Source: Bilabrum cf. latius (taxonomy: Eukaryota; Bigyra: Bicosoecida; Bigyra; Bicosoecida). Taken from it: a stretch of DNA of 64,000 bases. The stretch lies in contig OZ237775.1 in NCBI GenBank assembly GCA_965178125.1, positions 434,001 to 498,000 on the forward strand, read 5' to 3'. A model generated the notes under the pieces. The model was not told where the DNA came from. It did no database searches and worked only from the letters and a program-made list of their open reading frames with translations. Shown here in pieces: positions 10,005 through 22,661 of this stretch. Position numbers and translations under genes: made by a program. Within the stretch, counting starts at the first letter, position 1. Every line of letters begins with the position of its first letter.

Positions 10005-13000
10005 TCACACGCGAATCGGGGCGGGTCCCGTGGTGGGCAGGTTCTGCAGCTTCTTGAGCTTCCTCGAGGACGCCTTCTTCAGCAAGTTCTTGCCCCTCCT
10101 GGCCTTGGCGATGGCATCTGCGCGCTTGCCGCCGCACACGGAGCAGCACTCGCACCCCACGTTCTCGAAAAAAGCCCGCGCGGCCTTCTTGAGCACGTTG
10201 TAGAACAGGCATACCGCGATGCCGATCAGTGCCACGATGTTGGCGACGAGCAGGCAGGCCGTGGCTGCTTCTTTGCCGGCCTGTCCCACGCTGGGTGACA
10301 GCAGGTACAGGCCGCAGTAGAGCGTCATGAACTGCGTGCACAGGCACCCCAGCTCCAGCAGGTTCAGCATGGCCTGCTGGTAGGGCCACACCCGCGAGTG
10401 CAGCACACCGCTGGCGAACACCAGCAGCAGAGCGCAGTAGGTCTGCACGTCGATGCCCTCGGGCCGAAGGAACACCGAGATCACCGCGATGCCCACCTTG
10501 CGCAGAGCCACCACGCTCTCCCAGTAGGCAGCCTCCGTGCGGAACCCTGCAAACAGAAAGTAAAACCTCCTGCCGAACACAGGGTCGTCCAGATGGTCAC
10601 GCATGAACCACATCAGCAGCCCAGCCGCAACCGGGATGCCAATCGAGTATACTAGGAAGAAAGGAAGACCCACGAAGAACTTGGCCGCGAAACTGAGCCG
10701 GCTGTCGCAGTCCACGTCCATGTCATACAGCAGCACCGACCGCGTCTCAGCCTCGTCCACGGCCCCCGCACCCTCCTCCCCGCTCTGCACCGCAGTGCCG
10801 TCAGAATCGACGGCTCCTCCTATCTCGATGCACGTGAACAGCCGCAGGGCAGCCTTGGATACCGTGGCGTGGATCAGGAAGCCCACCACGATGCACGACA
10901 CGAGCATGCGCTCCGTGGTGTGGGCCCAGGTGCTGGACTTGGCTGAGACCTGGGTAGCTCTCACCTGGATGTCGGCGAGATCCACCGCGCTGATCCCCAC
11001 ATCGCTCAGGTTCTCCTTCTCCATCACCTGGCTGTGGATGTCCCTGATGGTCATCCTCCTCTTGCGGTTCCTCTTCCCTGGACCGGACCGGCCAGCAGAC
11101 GAAGCGGCCTCTCCGACGGTGATCTTGGCGGTAGTCTCCTTTCTCTGCAGATCCAGGATCCGCCGGACGGCCTGGGCTCTCTTGATGTCGTCGCTCGCAG
11201 AGCTCATGGCCATGGGGCCGATCGTGGCGCGGCGGCCGCCTCGGACAGGGCTGCCGCCCAGCACGGCTGACCCCGCGCTGCTGCCGGGGCCGAACTGCCG
11301 CATTGCGAGGGGATTCATGCTCGAGAATCCACTGGCAGCCCCCGCACCCTGCCTCCTGACGGAAGCAGCAGACGCGCCCGCTGCAGTGGCATTGGCTGAA
11401 CCGGCCTTCTTGCCGCGTAGGGGCGATGCAGCGGACCGGACTGGCGATTCCTTCGACTCGGAGTACTGCTCTACAGCACCACGAGACTCGATGTCGATGC
11501 TAGCCGTGCTTCCTCGATCGGCGGCCGCAGCAGCCTAGCCTTTTCCTCCAAAGAGTGGAGATGTGCTGGCTATGGCCGCACCAGGTGACGCCCGCCCGCT
11601 GCTCCCTTGACCCGTGCCGGTGCCGGGAGCTGATGACATGGACCGGATGATCTGCTCCTGTTTTGAACTGGCAAACCACCGCTGAAGGCCATACCGAGCC
11701 ACCCAGAATAACGCGATGCCGCCCACGAAGAAGAGCGGGGCCAGCAGCACCATGCCCGTTTTGAGGTAAAACGTCCGCTCGCCAATTTCCGAGCCTCGGT
11801 CAACGAGGCAATCCACCGACACCACATTCGGCGACACGCTGGAAGCAGTGTCAACCGTGTCGAAGAATCGCATGGCGTTGCCTGGCCACTGCAGATCGAA
11901 GGTCGAAGCGAGCGCGATGGTCTGCAGGTGCGACACCCCGATCTTCATGATCATCACCTCAATCCTGCCCTCCCTCTCCTTGGTCATGAGCGTGCGGCGG
12001 ATCACGAATGCCACGATGGCCATCATAAGAAGAACCACCAGCACCATCACCACCAGGATGAACGACCGGCTGGCGCACCTCCTGCACCTGAAGTTGCCCG
12101 TCCTGGTGAACCCCTGGGCGCACGTCGTGCACAGCTTGCCGGCGTGGCCATCCTCGCACCCCTCAATCTCGGGGGCGTTCAGCACCAGGTCAGGGATGGC
12201 CTGCTCGAAGAAATCCTCTGCGCGCATCGACATGCGGGCCAGCCGGGCCGCTGCGAGCACCTCGGGGTCCTCCACCTCGGCACCGGGACTCTGCTGCTGC
12301 AGCACACGGAATCGAATAGACGTACCGCGTCCATTATCAGCGTCAGCAGCAGGGGACAGGCGGCGCACCGCTGAGTCGGTTGCATTACCCGATGAATTCG
12401 CTGCGTATAGATCTTCTGCCCCAGCTTGCTCTGCCTCGATGATTGCTTCTTCGAATACGGCTTGTCCCTGCTCGTCCAGCTCCACCCCGAAGCAGCTCTC
12501 CGTTTCGGGGCATTCTTGGAACACCAGCCCGCTCTCAGCCCAGGGCACCCTCCAGTAGCCCTGGAGGGCCGTCACGTTGCTGTGCGGCAGGCCGGCGCAG
12601 TAGGCACCCGGGGGACAGGCGGCGCAAGTGATGTCGCTGCTGCGGTTGCGGTGCGTCTGCAGGAATTGCCCGGCGTGGCATGCCTCCGTCACCATGTTGG
12701 AGGGAGCGGAGACGGGACCCAGGCCTGCCGTGTTCTCTGCGCGGACTCGGAACCAATACGGCTTGCGCTCGAATCCCACGAGAGTGTAGGTCATCTCATT
12801 GATACCCCGCTCTGGGTCCAGCGGCAGCGCGGTCACGGAGGTCCTCAGCACCCTCTGCTCGACCACGTTGTTCTTTGCCCAACCCCCTTCCTCGGTACCG
12901 CTGTCGAGGTACTGGATCAAAAAGGCGTCGGCGTTCTCGTAGAACTCCCGAGCTTCGTCGCCATTGAGCTCCTGGTCTGAGTAGAGCCACCGGAGGACGA

Positions 13001-16000
13001 TGCTGGTGGATTGCCCGATCCGGCGATACCCAACCACGTCGGTGGGCGCGTTGAAAGGGGTGCTGCCCGCCCCCTTGTACGCAAACCTCTGGTTGGGCGC
13101 GCTCCTTTGACCACCCCTCGTGATCACATCAATGCTGAGGCGAAGGAGAACCCGCGAGTCCGTGTCATTGGCCTTGTAGGGCCACGGCTCTGGGACGAAG
13201 CACTCCACGGCAGAGCTGTCCTGCCACACCACGCTGGTGCAAGGCCGCCCGTCGACGTACACGCCCTCCACTTCCGTCTCGTTGAAGCCAAAATTCTCGC
13301 CAAACACCAGGATGGACTCGCCCGGGCCCGCGATGTTGGGCGACACGGCGGCAACGACGGGGTCTGCAAGGACGTCCAAGAGCTCGTTCTCCTGGCTGCG
13401 TTGCCCCTTGGCGACCAGGACGACTTCGGAGTTGTCCCAGCTGCTTGAATTCACTCCGACGCACCGGACCTTGCTGCTTGAGATCCACTAGATGGATTCG
13501 CACGGATTGCCACCGACAGTGACCGCGTCGATATCTTCAGGCCCGGAGCCGAGCTCGCTCCCCTGGACGATGAAATCGCTCTTGATATCCCCCATGAAAG
13601 CGTACGACGGTTCCAAGGTGGACACAATCGGGGCCAAATAGGAGAATACCCCGTTGGGTGGGGACCGCAGCCCACCCCGTGTCAGCACGTCAACGGACAG
13701 GGAGCTACCCGCACCCCGAGGCGCAGTGACGACGAGCGTCGTCGAGTCGACGTAGCCCACCTGTGGCACTACCTTGCCCCCGAACACGACGAAGATCACG
13801 TCGTCCGGCTTCTCGCCGAAATTGGTACCCTTAATGGTCACGATGCTGCCGCCCTGCACCGACCCCAGAGCTGGCGTGACGAATGTCACGGTAGGGGTGC
13901 CAATTGCGACCACCGCGCTGGAGGTGGTGCCAATGGAGCTCTGGCCTGCGACGGTCACCCGCATGTTGTACTGGCCGCCGGACAGCTCGGTCGCGTTGAG
14001 CGCTTCCACGTTGCACGTGATCCTGCCTGATGATCGCAAGGCTGCGTTCGTGCAAGCCAGGCTGACCTTCCCGCCGCTCTGGCGGTTGGCCACCAGCCCG
14101 ACGGCCTCAAGCTTGCTCACATTCGTGCCAAAACTCGCGCCTTCGATCGTGAATTCCAGCTGCGCCTCGCCGAGGAACACAGTGGGCGGGTCAACGTAAG
14201 CGATGCTTGGTCTAGAGTACCTCCACAACCGCCGGGACTCGCTGTCGTACCCGCCGCGCGCGTGCACCTATACGCTTAGCTGCGAACCGACCCCGGGCGG
14301 CGTCAGCACAGTGATGGTGTTGCGGTCAATGACTCGGAATGACGGGCAAGGAACCCCGCCGAAAGACACCCCAGTAACGTACGGCCCATCCTGGTCTACT
14401 GCTGCGAAGAAATCGCCGCGCACTGTGACGTTCGTGCCCCCAGCGGCAGCGCCCAAGTCAGGCGAGAGGGAGTCCACCCGTGGACTGGCAAAACCCTCGA
14501 AGGCAGACTCGAAATACAGCGGGGCCGAGTACGGAGTCGACACCTCCACCCCTTCGGCAGGCCAGTCACCTACGCCCGATAGTGCGCACCTCAGCTCGCC
14601 GCTAGACACCACTGCCAGATCCGTGCAGGCGTACCCGCCCACGCGCACGGCTGTGATGTCGTCAAGGCTTTGAGCGAGGTGGCTACCGAGCACGGACACG
14701 GTGACGTCGCCCACACCAGGGACAAGAAAGGCAGGATCCACGCGGGACACTGCTGGCATCGCGTAGCTGAATACTCCACCGGTGGATAGGAGACCGTCTC
14801 TCCTCTCCACCACGAGCTTCAGCGACTGCCCGGCCCCAGGAGGCACCCCCACCTCGAGCAGCTCGTCCGAAATCCAGCGGAGGGACGCCTCCCTGGTATC
14901 CCCAAACCACACGCTACTAACATCCCCGGGCCGCACCCCGAAGGCACGGCCTGTCACGTTGATCTTGTACCCTCCGTCGACGGCGTTCACGCCTCCGGGG
15001 GCGTCGCTGGTTACCGACGTAACTTGCGGCTGGGCGATGGGACGCAGAAGGCCAGCGCTCCTGGATCGCTGACCTGCCACAGACACGACGATCGCGTTAG
15101 AGAACCACGGTGCGCTGGCCCCGACGCATCGGGCTTGCGTGGGCGAGATCCAGGACGCCGAAGTGCAGCGCTTCCCCCCGATTTCGATCCAGTCGACGTC
15201 GCCGTCCTGCATGCCCAGCTCTGTCCCAGTCACAGTGAAGTTGTAGTCCACGCTGCCCGAGAGTACTTGCGCGGGCTCGATTGCCCTGACTGAAGGCTGG
15301 CTGTACGAGAACAGGGCGTTCGCGGGCGTGCGCATGCCCCCGCGAGTGGTGACCTCAACGGAAAGCAGGCCACCAGCACCCGGCGGTGCGACGCACTCGA
15401 TGGTCAGCGGCTGTCCCGGAGTATCAGCTGCAGCGACGGTGAAGTTGAGGCATGGGTTTCCGCCGATGGAGACTTCGAGCACGTCACCTGGCTGCTCCCC
15501 GCAATCAGCGCACACAACCGTCTACACATCTCCGCCGAGGACTGCACCTATACCCGGATTCACAAGGGAGATGCGCGGCTGTCCGTAGATGCGGAGCACT
15601 TCGACCACGCTTGTCTGGCCGCCAGCCAGCTCAAGCTCCACTGCATCGGAACTGAAAGCAGTCAGATTAGCACCTGGCACCGTGCACACGGCCGATTCCG
15701 ACGAAATCCACGTCGGCTATACGCAGGGCTGCCCGCCCACAGTGATCGTTTCAAGATCCTCAGTCTGCTGTCCGAACGAAGAACCGCGCAGCCGCACCCG
15801 CAGGTCAGCTGCCTCCACGCCCGCGGCAGGCTGAAACACGTACGCCGGGTCTGTGCTCGAGATGACCGGGTCCTCATAGGAGAAGAGGGTATTCGGCTCG
15901 CTCGCAAGACCCAAGGCGTTCACCACCTGCACGTTCAGACCCGCCCCAGACCCCTCAGGCGTGATACAGAAAAGCCTATCTTGAAGCACCTGGCTGGCGT

Positions 16001-19000
16001 CAAGGTCTTCGCAATCGTATCTTCCGATCTTGACGACTGAAACGTCGTCTGCAACGCGGCCAAAATTGGTGCCGATGATGGTGACCCGCTGCCCACCCCT
16101 CTACAGGGCCCGCTGGAGGCTGACGGACAGCACCTGGGGCTGACCCACGAAGGTGAATGTGCCCGTGGACGTGGTGCTCTGCCCGTCCAGAGATACTTTC
16201 ACGTCTGCGGAGGACCACTGCGATGGGTCTAGCCCCCTGCACCAAACCTCATCCGAGGACGTCCGCTCCACGGCCGCGCAGTTCACGCCAGCCACCTGGA
16301 TCTCAGGCATTTGGTCCGATTGGTTGCCAGAGGCGATGGAGTCCCCAGTAATCTATACATCGAGGGTAGTGCCATCCTCCGGACCCGACAAAACATAGTC
16401 AGGCTGCACCGTGCTCACGCGCGGGGCCTCGTAGCCGACAAGAGGGGCGGCTTCGGACCGCAGGCCGAGGCGATTCGTGACCACGACGTCAGCAGAGCGA
16501 CCAGTCCCTGCAGGCGCAGTGCACTTGAGCTGTGAACCACTCAGGTGCCACAGAGGCTCGCACGGTCGACCACCTATCGAGACCGACGCAACGTCCCCAA
16601 CTTTGCGGCCAAACGCCACGCCATATACAGTTACATTCGCGCCGCCCGCCGTGCTGATCACGGCCGGCGATGCACCCGTCACCCGGGGTACCTGCACCAC
16701 CTCCAGCAGCGACTGGGATAGAGACGCCTGACCCCTCAATGAGATCTCCACCGCGGACCCCTGCCAGCTCCGCGCGCTCACGTCGTGACACACCACCTCG
16801 GTGTCGTTGACGACAGTGACGCGGGTGCACAGCGCGCCTCCCAGAGACAGCCCCTCGGGTGCCACGGCCGAGTCTCCCAGGTGAGCGGGTACGGCAAGGT
16901 TCTATCCCCGAATGGTGAAGGTGTAATTTGCGGGACCCGTCAGCACGTAGTCTGGCTCCAATGCAAGCAGCACCGGAGCGTCATACGAGTACAGCACCTG
17001 GCCGAGGCTCTCGGTGCCCACGCTGCTGTAAAATCTCACCGGGAGCGATTTGCCGGCTCCTGGAGGCGCCGTGCAGGTCACCCGGCCCGACGATTCGAAC
17101 GCCACGCCTTCGCACCGCCGCGCTCCGATCATTACCCTGTCCACGTCTTCGAGTCCAGTCCCGAAGTTGGAACCCGACACTGCTACCGAATACCCGCCGG
17201 CGGTGCCGCGCTCGGTAGTTGTGGCTGCACGCAGTGTGGGGACCCCAAACACGCGCAGCACTGCGCTGGAGGAGCCGTCCTGGGATCCAGTCCTGACCTG
17301 CACCAGGCTTGAGCTCCAGCTCTGCTTCCCGCTCATCTGGATGCACTTCAGGGCAGTTGAGTTCAGCAGGCGCACTGTTGGGCACACCCTGCCGCCGATA
17401 ATAACCTGGCTTGGGGCGTCAATGTCGTTGCCGAAGTGCTCCCCGAATACTGTCATGTTGTACGAGACATCACCAGAGAGGACGTGGCTTGGCTCGATCC
17501 GAGCGATTACAGGCGCCTTGTACCCAAGCAGCTGGTCCGATGTGAACGATAGACCGGCCGACTGCCGGAGCTGCACGCTGACGGACTTGCCAACCCCCTG
17601 CGGTGACACGCAAGTGATTTCGGTGGGCGACTAAACGCGCACGTCCGTGCATGCCCGGCCACCGATTAGCAAAGACGAGATGTCGGCGTCTTTCTGGCCG
17701 AAATTTCCGCCGAACAGTCGGATCGTCTGACCGCCCTTGACGTCTACAGAGCGCGGTAGCGCGCCACCGATGAATGGCTCCCCAAAGCCTTGAAAGACCC
17801 CACCTGTCAGCGCGCTCTGTCCTCCCACCTGCAGTCTGGCGGCGCTGGACAACCAGTCCCCGGCTGGTGCTCGCACGGTGCAGTTCACGGCGGACGAATT
17901 GATCACAACGAGCTCGTTGCAGTTGATCCCTCCCACTTCGACGGAGGTAGGCAGGTCCATAATCGTGCCGAGGTTGCTGCCCACTACGGTGAACGCGACA
18001 TCCCTCACCCCGGCCAGCGCATAGCCCGGCGACACCGCGCTGATGGCCGGCGCCAAGTATCCGAACAGGCCCTCGCCGCCGTACGTGATGGTTCTAATCC
18101 TGAGGTCAACTGACGGGCGCGCCCCAACTCCTGCGGGCACGGTGCAGTTGACCCAGGTGGCACCAGGATCCCTCGTCACACCGGTGCATTCCCTCCCGCC
18201 GATCCGAACGTACTAGATGTCCGAATCCTGCACGCCAAGGTTCTGCCCCACGATAGAAAGAGTGTACCCGCCGTCCACGGAGCCGACCTCTGGGACCGCC
18301 CCGGTGATGGAGGGCCCGTCCTTGACCCTAAACACGGAGCTGGTCGCCGTCTGGCCCTCGACCGTGACCACGATGCTGCCAGAGGAGAATCCCAGAGACG
18401 CATTCACGCCCCTGCACTGGACAGCCGACGAGTTGAAGAAAACGATGTCGAGGCAGGGGCGGCCGCCCAGCGACACTGCGCTAGGTTGCAAGCCCAGCGA
18501 CTCGGACCCCAAGCCTGACCCAAACAGCGTCATATCAAACACGCCAGAGAGAGGCGCTTCGGCCGGGACTGTGCGGAGTACCGCAGGCCTCTGGAACGAA
18601 ATCAAAGAATCAGTCGATCCCTTCAATCCACCGGTGGTTTCCACCGCCACGGCCAGGTTAGCACCGCCACCGCCACTGAGCTGACACTGGATGGTTTGCG
18701 ACGACTGTCCCTGAGGCAGCGCCATGTCCTACAGTTCGGGTGACGTGCAGTTGAACCGTCCCACCGTCACTCGCTTGATGTCAGATGTTCGCTTCGCGAA
18801 CGTACCGTCGATCGAGACGGTGCTGCTCGACCCCGTCCGCAGGTTGCCGCTTGTTGACCGCGCTGCCACCACGACAGGAGCGCCAAACACCCTGACGTCA
18901 GCTGACGTGGTCGCAGTAGTGTTCGAAAGCGTCACACCAACGTTCCATCGGCCTGTGGATAGTCTAGTCGCGTTCACCCGGCAGGACAGCTTGGTGGAGG

Positions 19001-22000
19001 ACAGCCAATGGGTCGACATGCAAGGTACCGTTCCTAGCTTGCCAAGAACAGGCGCCGCCAGCGGAGCCGAAGAACCGAACCCGGTACCCGTGATATTAAG
19101 CACTGCCTCGCTACCAAGCTGGCTACCCAGCTGCAGCTCAGTGGGCTGCACGGATGCGATTGCCGGCACGGTGTATCCCAGGCTGGTGGAGAGGCTAGCC
19201 GACTGGCCACCGACGTTCACGGTGATGCCAAGGTCGAGACCTATTCCAGCCGGAGTCACACACACAAGGTCCGTGGAGGATTGCAGCGAGATGCTCGTGC
19301 ACGCGCTACCGCCGATGGAGACAGAGACTGAAGCAGGACTCCCGCCGAAGTTAGTACCGATGATCTTGACGCTCGTGCCTCCTGCTTGAGAAAGTCTTGT
19401 AGTGGTTTCCACGATAGTAGCCGAGGACAGGGAAGGGGCCTGGTAGCCCACCCGCACCACCCCTTTGGCCTCCAGGCCTGCATATCCCGTGCCAATTGAC
19501 AGCAGTCGGGGAGCGCCCACACCTGCGGGCAGCGACACGCTCAGGGCAGTGTCCGAGGTGCGGGTCACGGAAGAGGCAGGTACGAGGCTGTTCCCGAGGT
19601 ACACGGCAGGCTTGGATCCGGTAGTGCCGAAGTCCGTCCCAGCTATGGTCAGCGTCTTGGAGGACCCATCGGCTGGCAGTACGATCGCCTGAGAGGCACC
19701 TGCAGATCGAGTGGTGGCCCCAAAGGTCACGCTGGATAGCGCGGGGGCAGACACGTTGTACACGGACACAAGATGTCCCGCCTGCACCCATGAAGCGCTG
19801 GACAGTCCCTTGTTGTGCCAGTCGTCGTCCGCCTGCGTGTCCACAGAGGCCAGGTGAGCCCTCGAGTCCTCGCTGCCGTCGATCGAGGTGGAGGCCGTCT
19901 GCCCGCCCACCGTGACGGACACGTGGCCCACAGGCCCGTTGCCCGCAGGGGTGGTGCAGGTGATCTTGCGGTCGCTTACCACGGTCACGCTGGTGCAGGC
20001 TGTCCCGCCGACAGTCACGGTGACATCCGTGCCCCCGGCCACAGCGACTGCCTGGTTGGTGGCCCACTTGGTGGACCCGAAGTTGAGCCCGCGGATGGTG
20101 AGGGTCTGTCCCCCCGCAGCGTCCCATCCGTCCCCTGTGGTGGCGTTGTGTCCCGAGGGAAGAGACACGGCGTGGATCTCGGGCGCGGCGTAGCTGAACG
20201 AACCTCCGCCCGACTCAGTCAACTGGCCAACCTTCACCTGCACGGCATGCCCTGTCCCGATACCATCTGGGACGACGCAAGTGATTGAAGTGTCACTATT
20301 TGCGATTGTCGATACGCAAGGACGCCCGCCAACAGCTGCGACCGCCGTCTCCGTCGTGTTGAACCCCTGGCCCGTGATGCTGATGTTGTACTGGAGGGCG
20401 TCATCGAGCTTGTCCTCGGTCGCGTTGGCCCAGCGGCGGGCAGCCGGCTGGGTGGAGGCCCAGCTGGTCACTGAGTGCTGGCGGTACGACACCGCGGAGG
20501 CCCTTGTGAAGGTTCGCCCGTCCATCGTCACCTGCACGTCGAGGCCTGTCGCCGTGCCGGCTGGCGTCGTGCACTCCACTATGACGGTGTCGGCCGAGCT
20601 GGCGCTGCTTCCCGTGTACGATTCCACGCTGCAAGAAGTGGCGGATGCGGTACCGATTGTGGCGGTGACTGTCCCGGTTGTGTCGATGTCCAGGGAACTG
20701 GATCCCATGGGGGCAGATAGCGTGATATCTACGGTCTGACCCCCTGCCCTGTCGAGGTCAGAAGAGGGCGACACCGTGATAGTCTTTGGATTGCGGCAAA
20801 CTGCATCGCTGCTGAAGGCCACGTTGTCGGCGTTGTCGGGCACGGATGCTGTCACCTTTGACAGGCCAGAATAGGAGATCACGCCGTCAGTGTCACCGCA
20901 GGACTTCCCGCCCAAGTCGCAGCTGCAGCTCGTCCCGCAGCGGTAGCTGCCTGACTGCACGGACAGGCTGGTGCTCTCAACCACGTACGTCTTACTGGCC
21001 GCAGTACCGCTGTCGTACTTTCGGAAAATGATCCTCCCGCCGCCGCCAACACTCTCCCTGCCGTTTGTGAGGGGCCGGTTGTGGGATGTGCTGGTCCACT
21101 CATTGCCGGAAGCAGGAGTCGAGTACCCCCCCCGCGCCCTGAGGCGAGCCTGCTTGGTGACGATGACGTCGTAGCCGCTTTTAACTTGGAATCGTAGCAT
21201 GCCGCCGGCGCCAGCTCCCCCCACGCCGCCGAAATAGTTCCCAGCGCCATCCGTCACAAACTCCGTGTCACCAAGCACAATGTCACCCCCCTGGGCCTCA
21301 AGCTCAATAGCACCACCGCCCGCACCTCCATGAGCTGGTTTGCAGTAATCCGTTAAACTACTAAACTGGCCAGCGTGTGAAATTCGCTCGTAGGAAGTCC
21401 GGATGCTGTACCAACCACCGGCTCCGCCGCCTCCACCCCCTCCGCCAACGAGATCCATCGTGGCACTACCTGCAATGACAATTCAAATAAATAAATAAAT
21501 AAATAAATAAATAAATTAATTCATAAATGATCAGTTTATTACCCTGGTAAAACGAGGCGTGAGCTGTGCTGCATGCATGGTTGTATCTCACCATATGTGT
21601 CGCCGGCATCGCCTCCGTGCGGCGCATTTAAATCTCGAGACCCTTTTCCACCGAATGAGCCGCCGCCTCCTACCACACCGAATGCATGGGAGCTATCGTG
21701 ATCGGCTCCAAACTGCATATTTGATGACTGTGCGCCGCTAACTGTCGTAGGCAAGCTTCGGCCGTGAGGTGCAGCCTTTGGTGGTCTAGTTACGCTCATG
21801 ATGGCTTGTATTTGAGTGTAGCTGGAGTACCCTGAAGCTCTCTACCCGTTGAAGCCCCCAAGCCTTCCGACGTGAAACGTTTCATACGTTTCCCCGTTGC
21901 ATTGAATAGCTCGAGTAAGCGGCACGTGCGACGTCTCTTTGCAGTCTCTGTTGTGACCACTATCAAATTTCCTATATCCACAATCTGTACCCTATGATGC

Positions 22001-22342
22001 TGACAATGATATACTTGTCGGTAACGCAGTTGCATTGAAGACTCCACCATCTACTGTAATGGAAGACTTGGAAACGAGGCGGATTGCCCGTGAACCGCTC
22101 ATTGACACGGAGACGCCATCCCCGATAAAGATGGCATCAAACTCGTACTCTACGTAATCATTACCATTGTTTACAACTGTCGTGCCAGTCGCACAAGTGG
22201 CGTCTGAGCAAGCAGTGGCTGCCGAAGAATCGAACGAGATAGAATCCGACGTGGAGCAGCAGTACAGGCTATCGGTGCCGTCCGAATCGAAGCATCCAGC
22301 GAATGCAACTGATATTCCAAACAGTATCTAGAGGACAAGCAT
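10005..22342 (-). CDS. Giant IPT/TIG-repeat multi-pass membrane protein A (UAG read as Gln; two exons)
   Basis: Exon 1 is 22342-21592 and exon 2 is 21469-10005. They join in phase (GT...AG, phase 1) into 4,071 codons plus UGA, with about 14 in-frame UAGs. It begins with a signal peptide (MLVL-UAG-ILFGISVAFAG), then a Cys-rich and Gly-rich region with GGAGGGAIE and GAGAGGM motifs. About 26 IPT/TIG beta-sandwich repeats follow (about 20700-13150), marked by GG-x-x-V-T-V-x-G-x-N-F-G, C-x(12)-C and P-x-G-x-G. Next come an FN3-like domain (~13070-12690), ephrin-receptor/GCC2-GCC3-like Cys repeats (~12690-12080), and about nine membrane segments (first near 12060-12000, last near 10190-10270). The tail is basic. 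This is probably a plasma-membrane or cell-surface adhesion or sensory receptor, by architecture only. It is paralogous to the divergent gene at 22662-35902. Confidence 0.88.
10270..10960 (-). repeat. Near-identical tract shared with gene B: C-terminal membrane domain
   Basis: The coding sequence of the last membrane segments matches 33985-34655 on the opposite strand almost base for base; a 60-base comparison at 10441-10500 showed no difference. The cytoplasmic tails beyond it are unrelated. The pattern fits gene conversion or strong recent homogenisation. Confidence 0.8.
11885..12180 (-). repeat. Near-identical tract shared with gene B: Cys repeat and first TM region
   Basis: This segment, coding the CTTCAQGF Cys motif and the first transmembrane helices, is almost the same as 32787-33085 in inverted orientation, while flanking sequence of the two genes has diverged strongly. 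A second short tract lies at 12530-12705 (matching 32352-32545). Confidence 0.75.
19413..20200 (-). repeat. ~785-bp near-identical tract shared with gene B: TIG repeats 3-5
   Basis: The encoded segment from SYAAPEIHAV to LSSATIV matches gene B at about 24814-25600 with only a few residue changes (V/L, V/L, L/P), and sampled DNA is close to 99% identical. Similarity drops abruptly on both sides, which marks it as a conversion tract rather than simple conservation. Confidence 0.8.
21470..21591 (-). other. Intron of TIG gene A (122 bp)
   Basis: On the minus strand it begins GTGAGA and ends TTGCAG. Removing it joins ...DTY-G to SATMDLVGGG in frame (phase 1). It is AT-rich and carries an AAAT microsatellite. 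Gene B has an intron at the equivalent place, before the Gly-rich domain. Confidence 0.8.
21485..21516. repeat. (AAAT)n microsatellite, about 8 units
   Basis: An uninterrupted tetranucleotide run lies inside the intron of gene A, followed by a degenerate AT-rich tail. It stands out in otherwise GC-rich sequence. Confidence 0.95.
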
Positions 22343-22661
22343 TGTACTCGCTAGAATCGCAGGAATGTGGCAGCTTTGGCGAGTACTTGTGCTTGCCTTG
22401 AGTTTGGAGACAATCAATAGTTTTTGTCTTCATCGTTTGTCCATTTCTCATGATGATTATTGTATCAAACAGAGAAAATTAATGCTACTATAGCATGCTA
22501 AAAGAAATTTATGACTTTATGTACCCTTGTATTGACAGTTCAAGCGCGTATTTTATCGCACGTTCTCCTTATCGTTGCACAGGTGCATCACCGCACCACA
22601 AGCGCATTTTAAAGATGAAGCAAACGCGCCGCGTGCCTCGCTGTTTCACTTTCTTCTACGA
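22343..22661. promoter_or_regulatory. Shared head-to-head promoter region of TIG genes A and B
   Basis: This AT-richer 319-bp stretch separates the ATGs of the two divergent paralogues, so it must hold both promoters and both 5'UTRs. I see no convincing TATA box or known factor site. Confidence 0.6.

Noticed and set aside
10603-11538. Plus-strand ORF (311 aa) opposite the C-terminus of TIG protein A
   Set aside because: The minus strand carries membrane segments conserved in gene B; the plus reading has no features.
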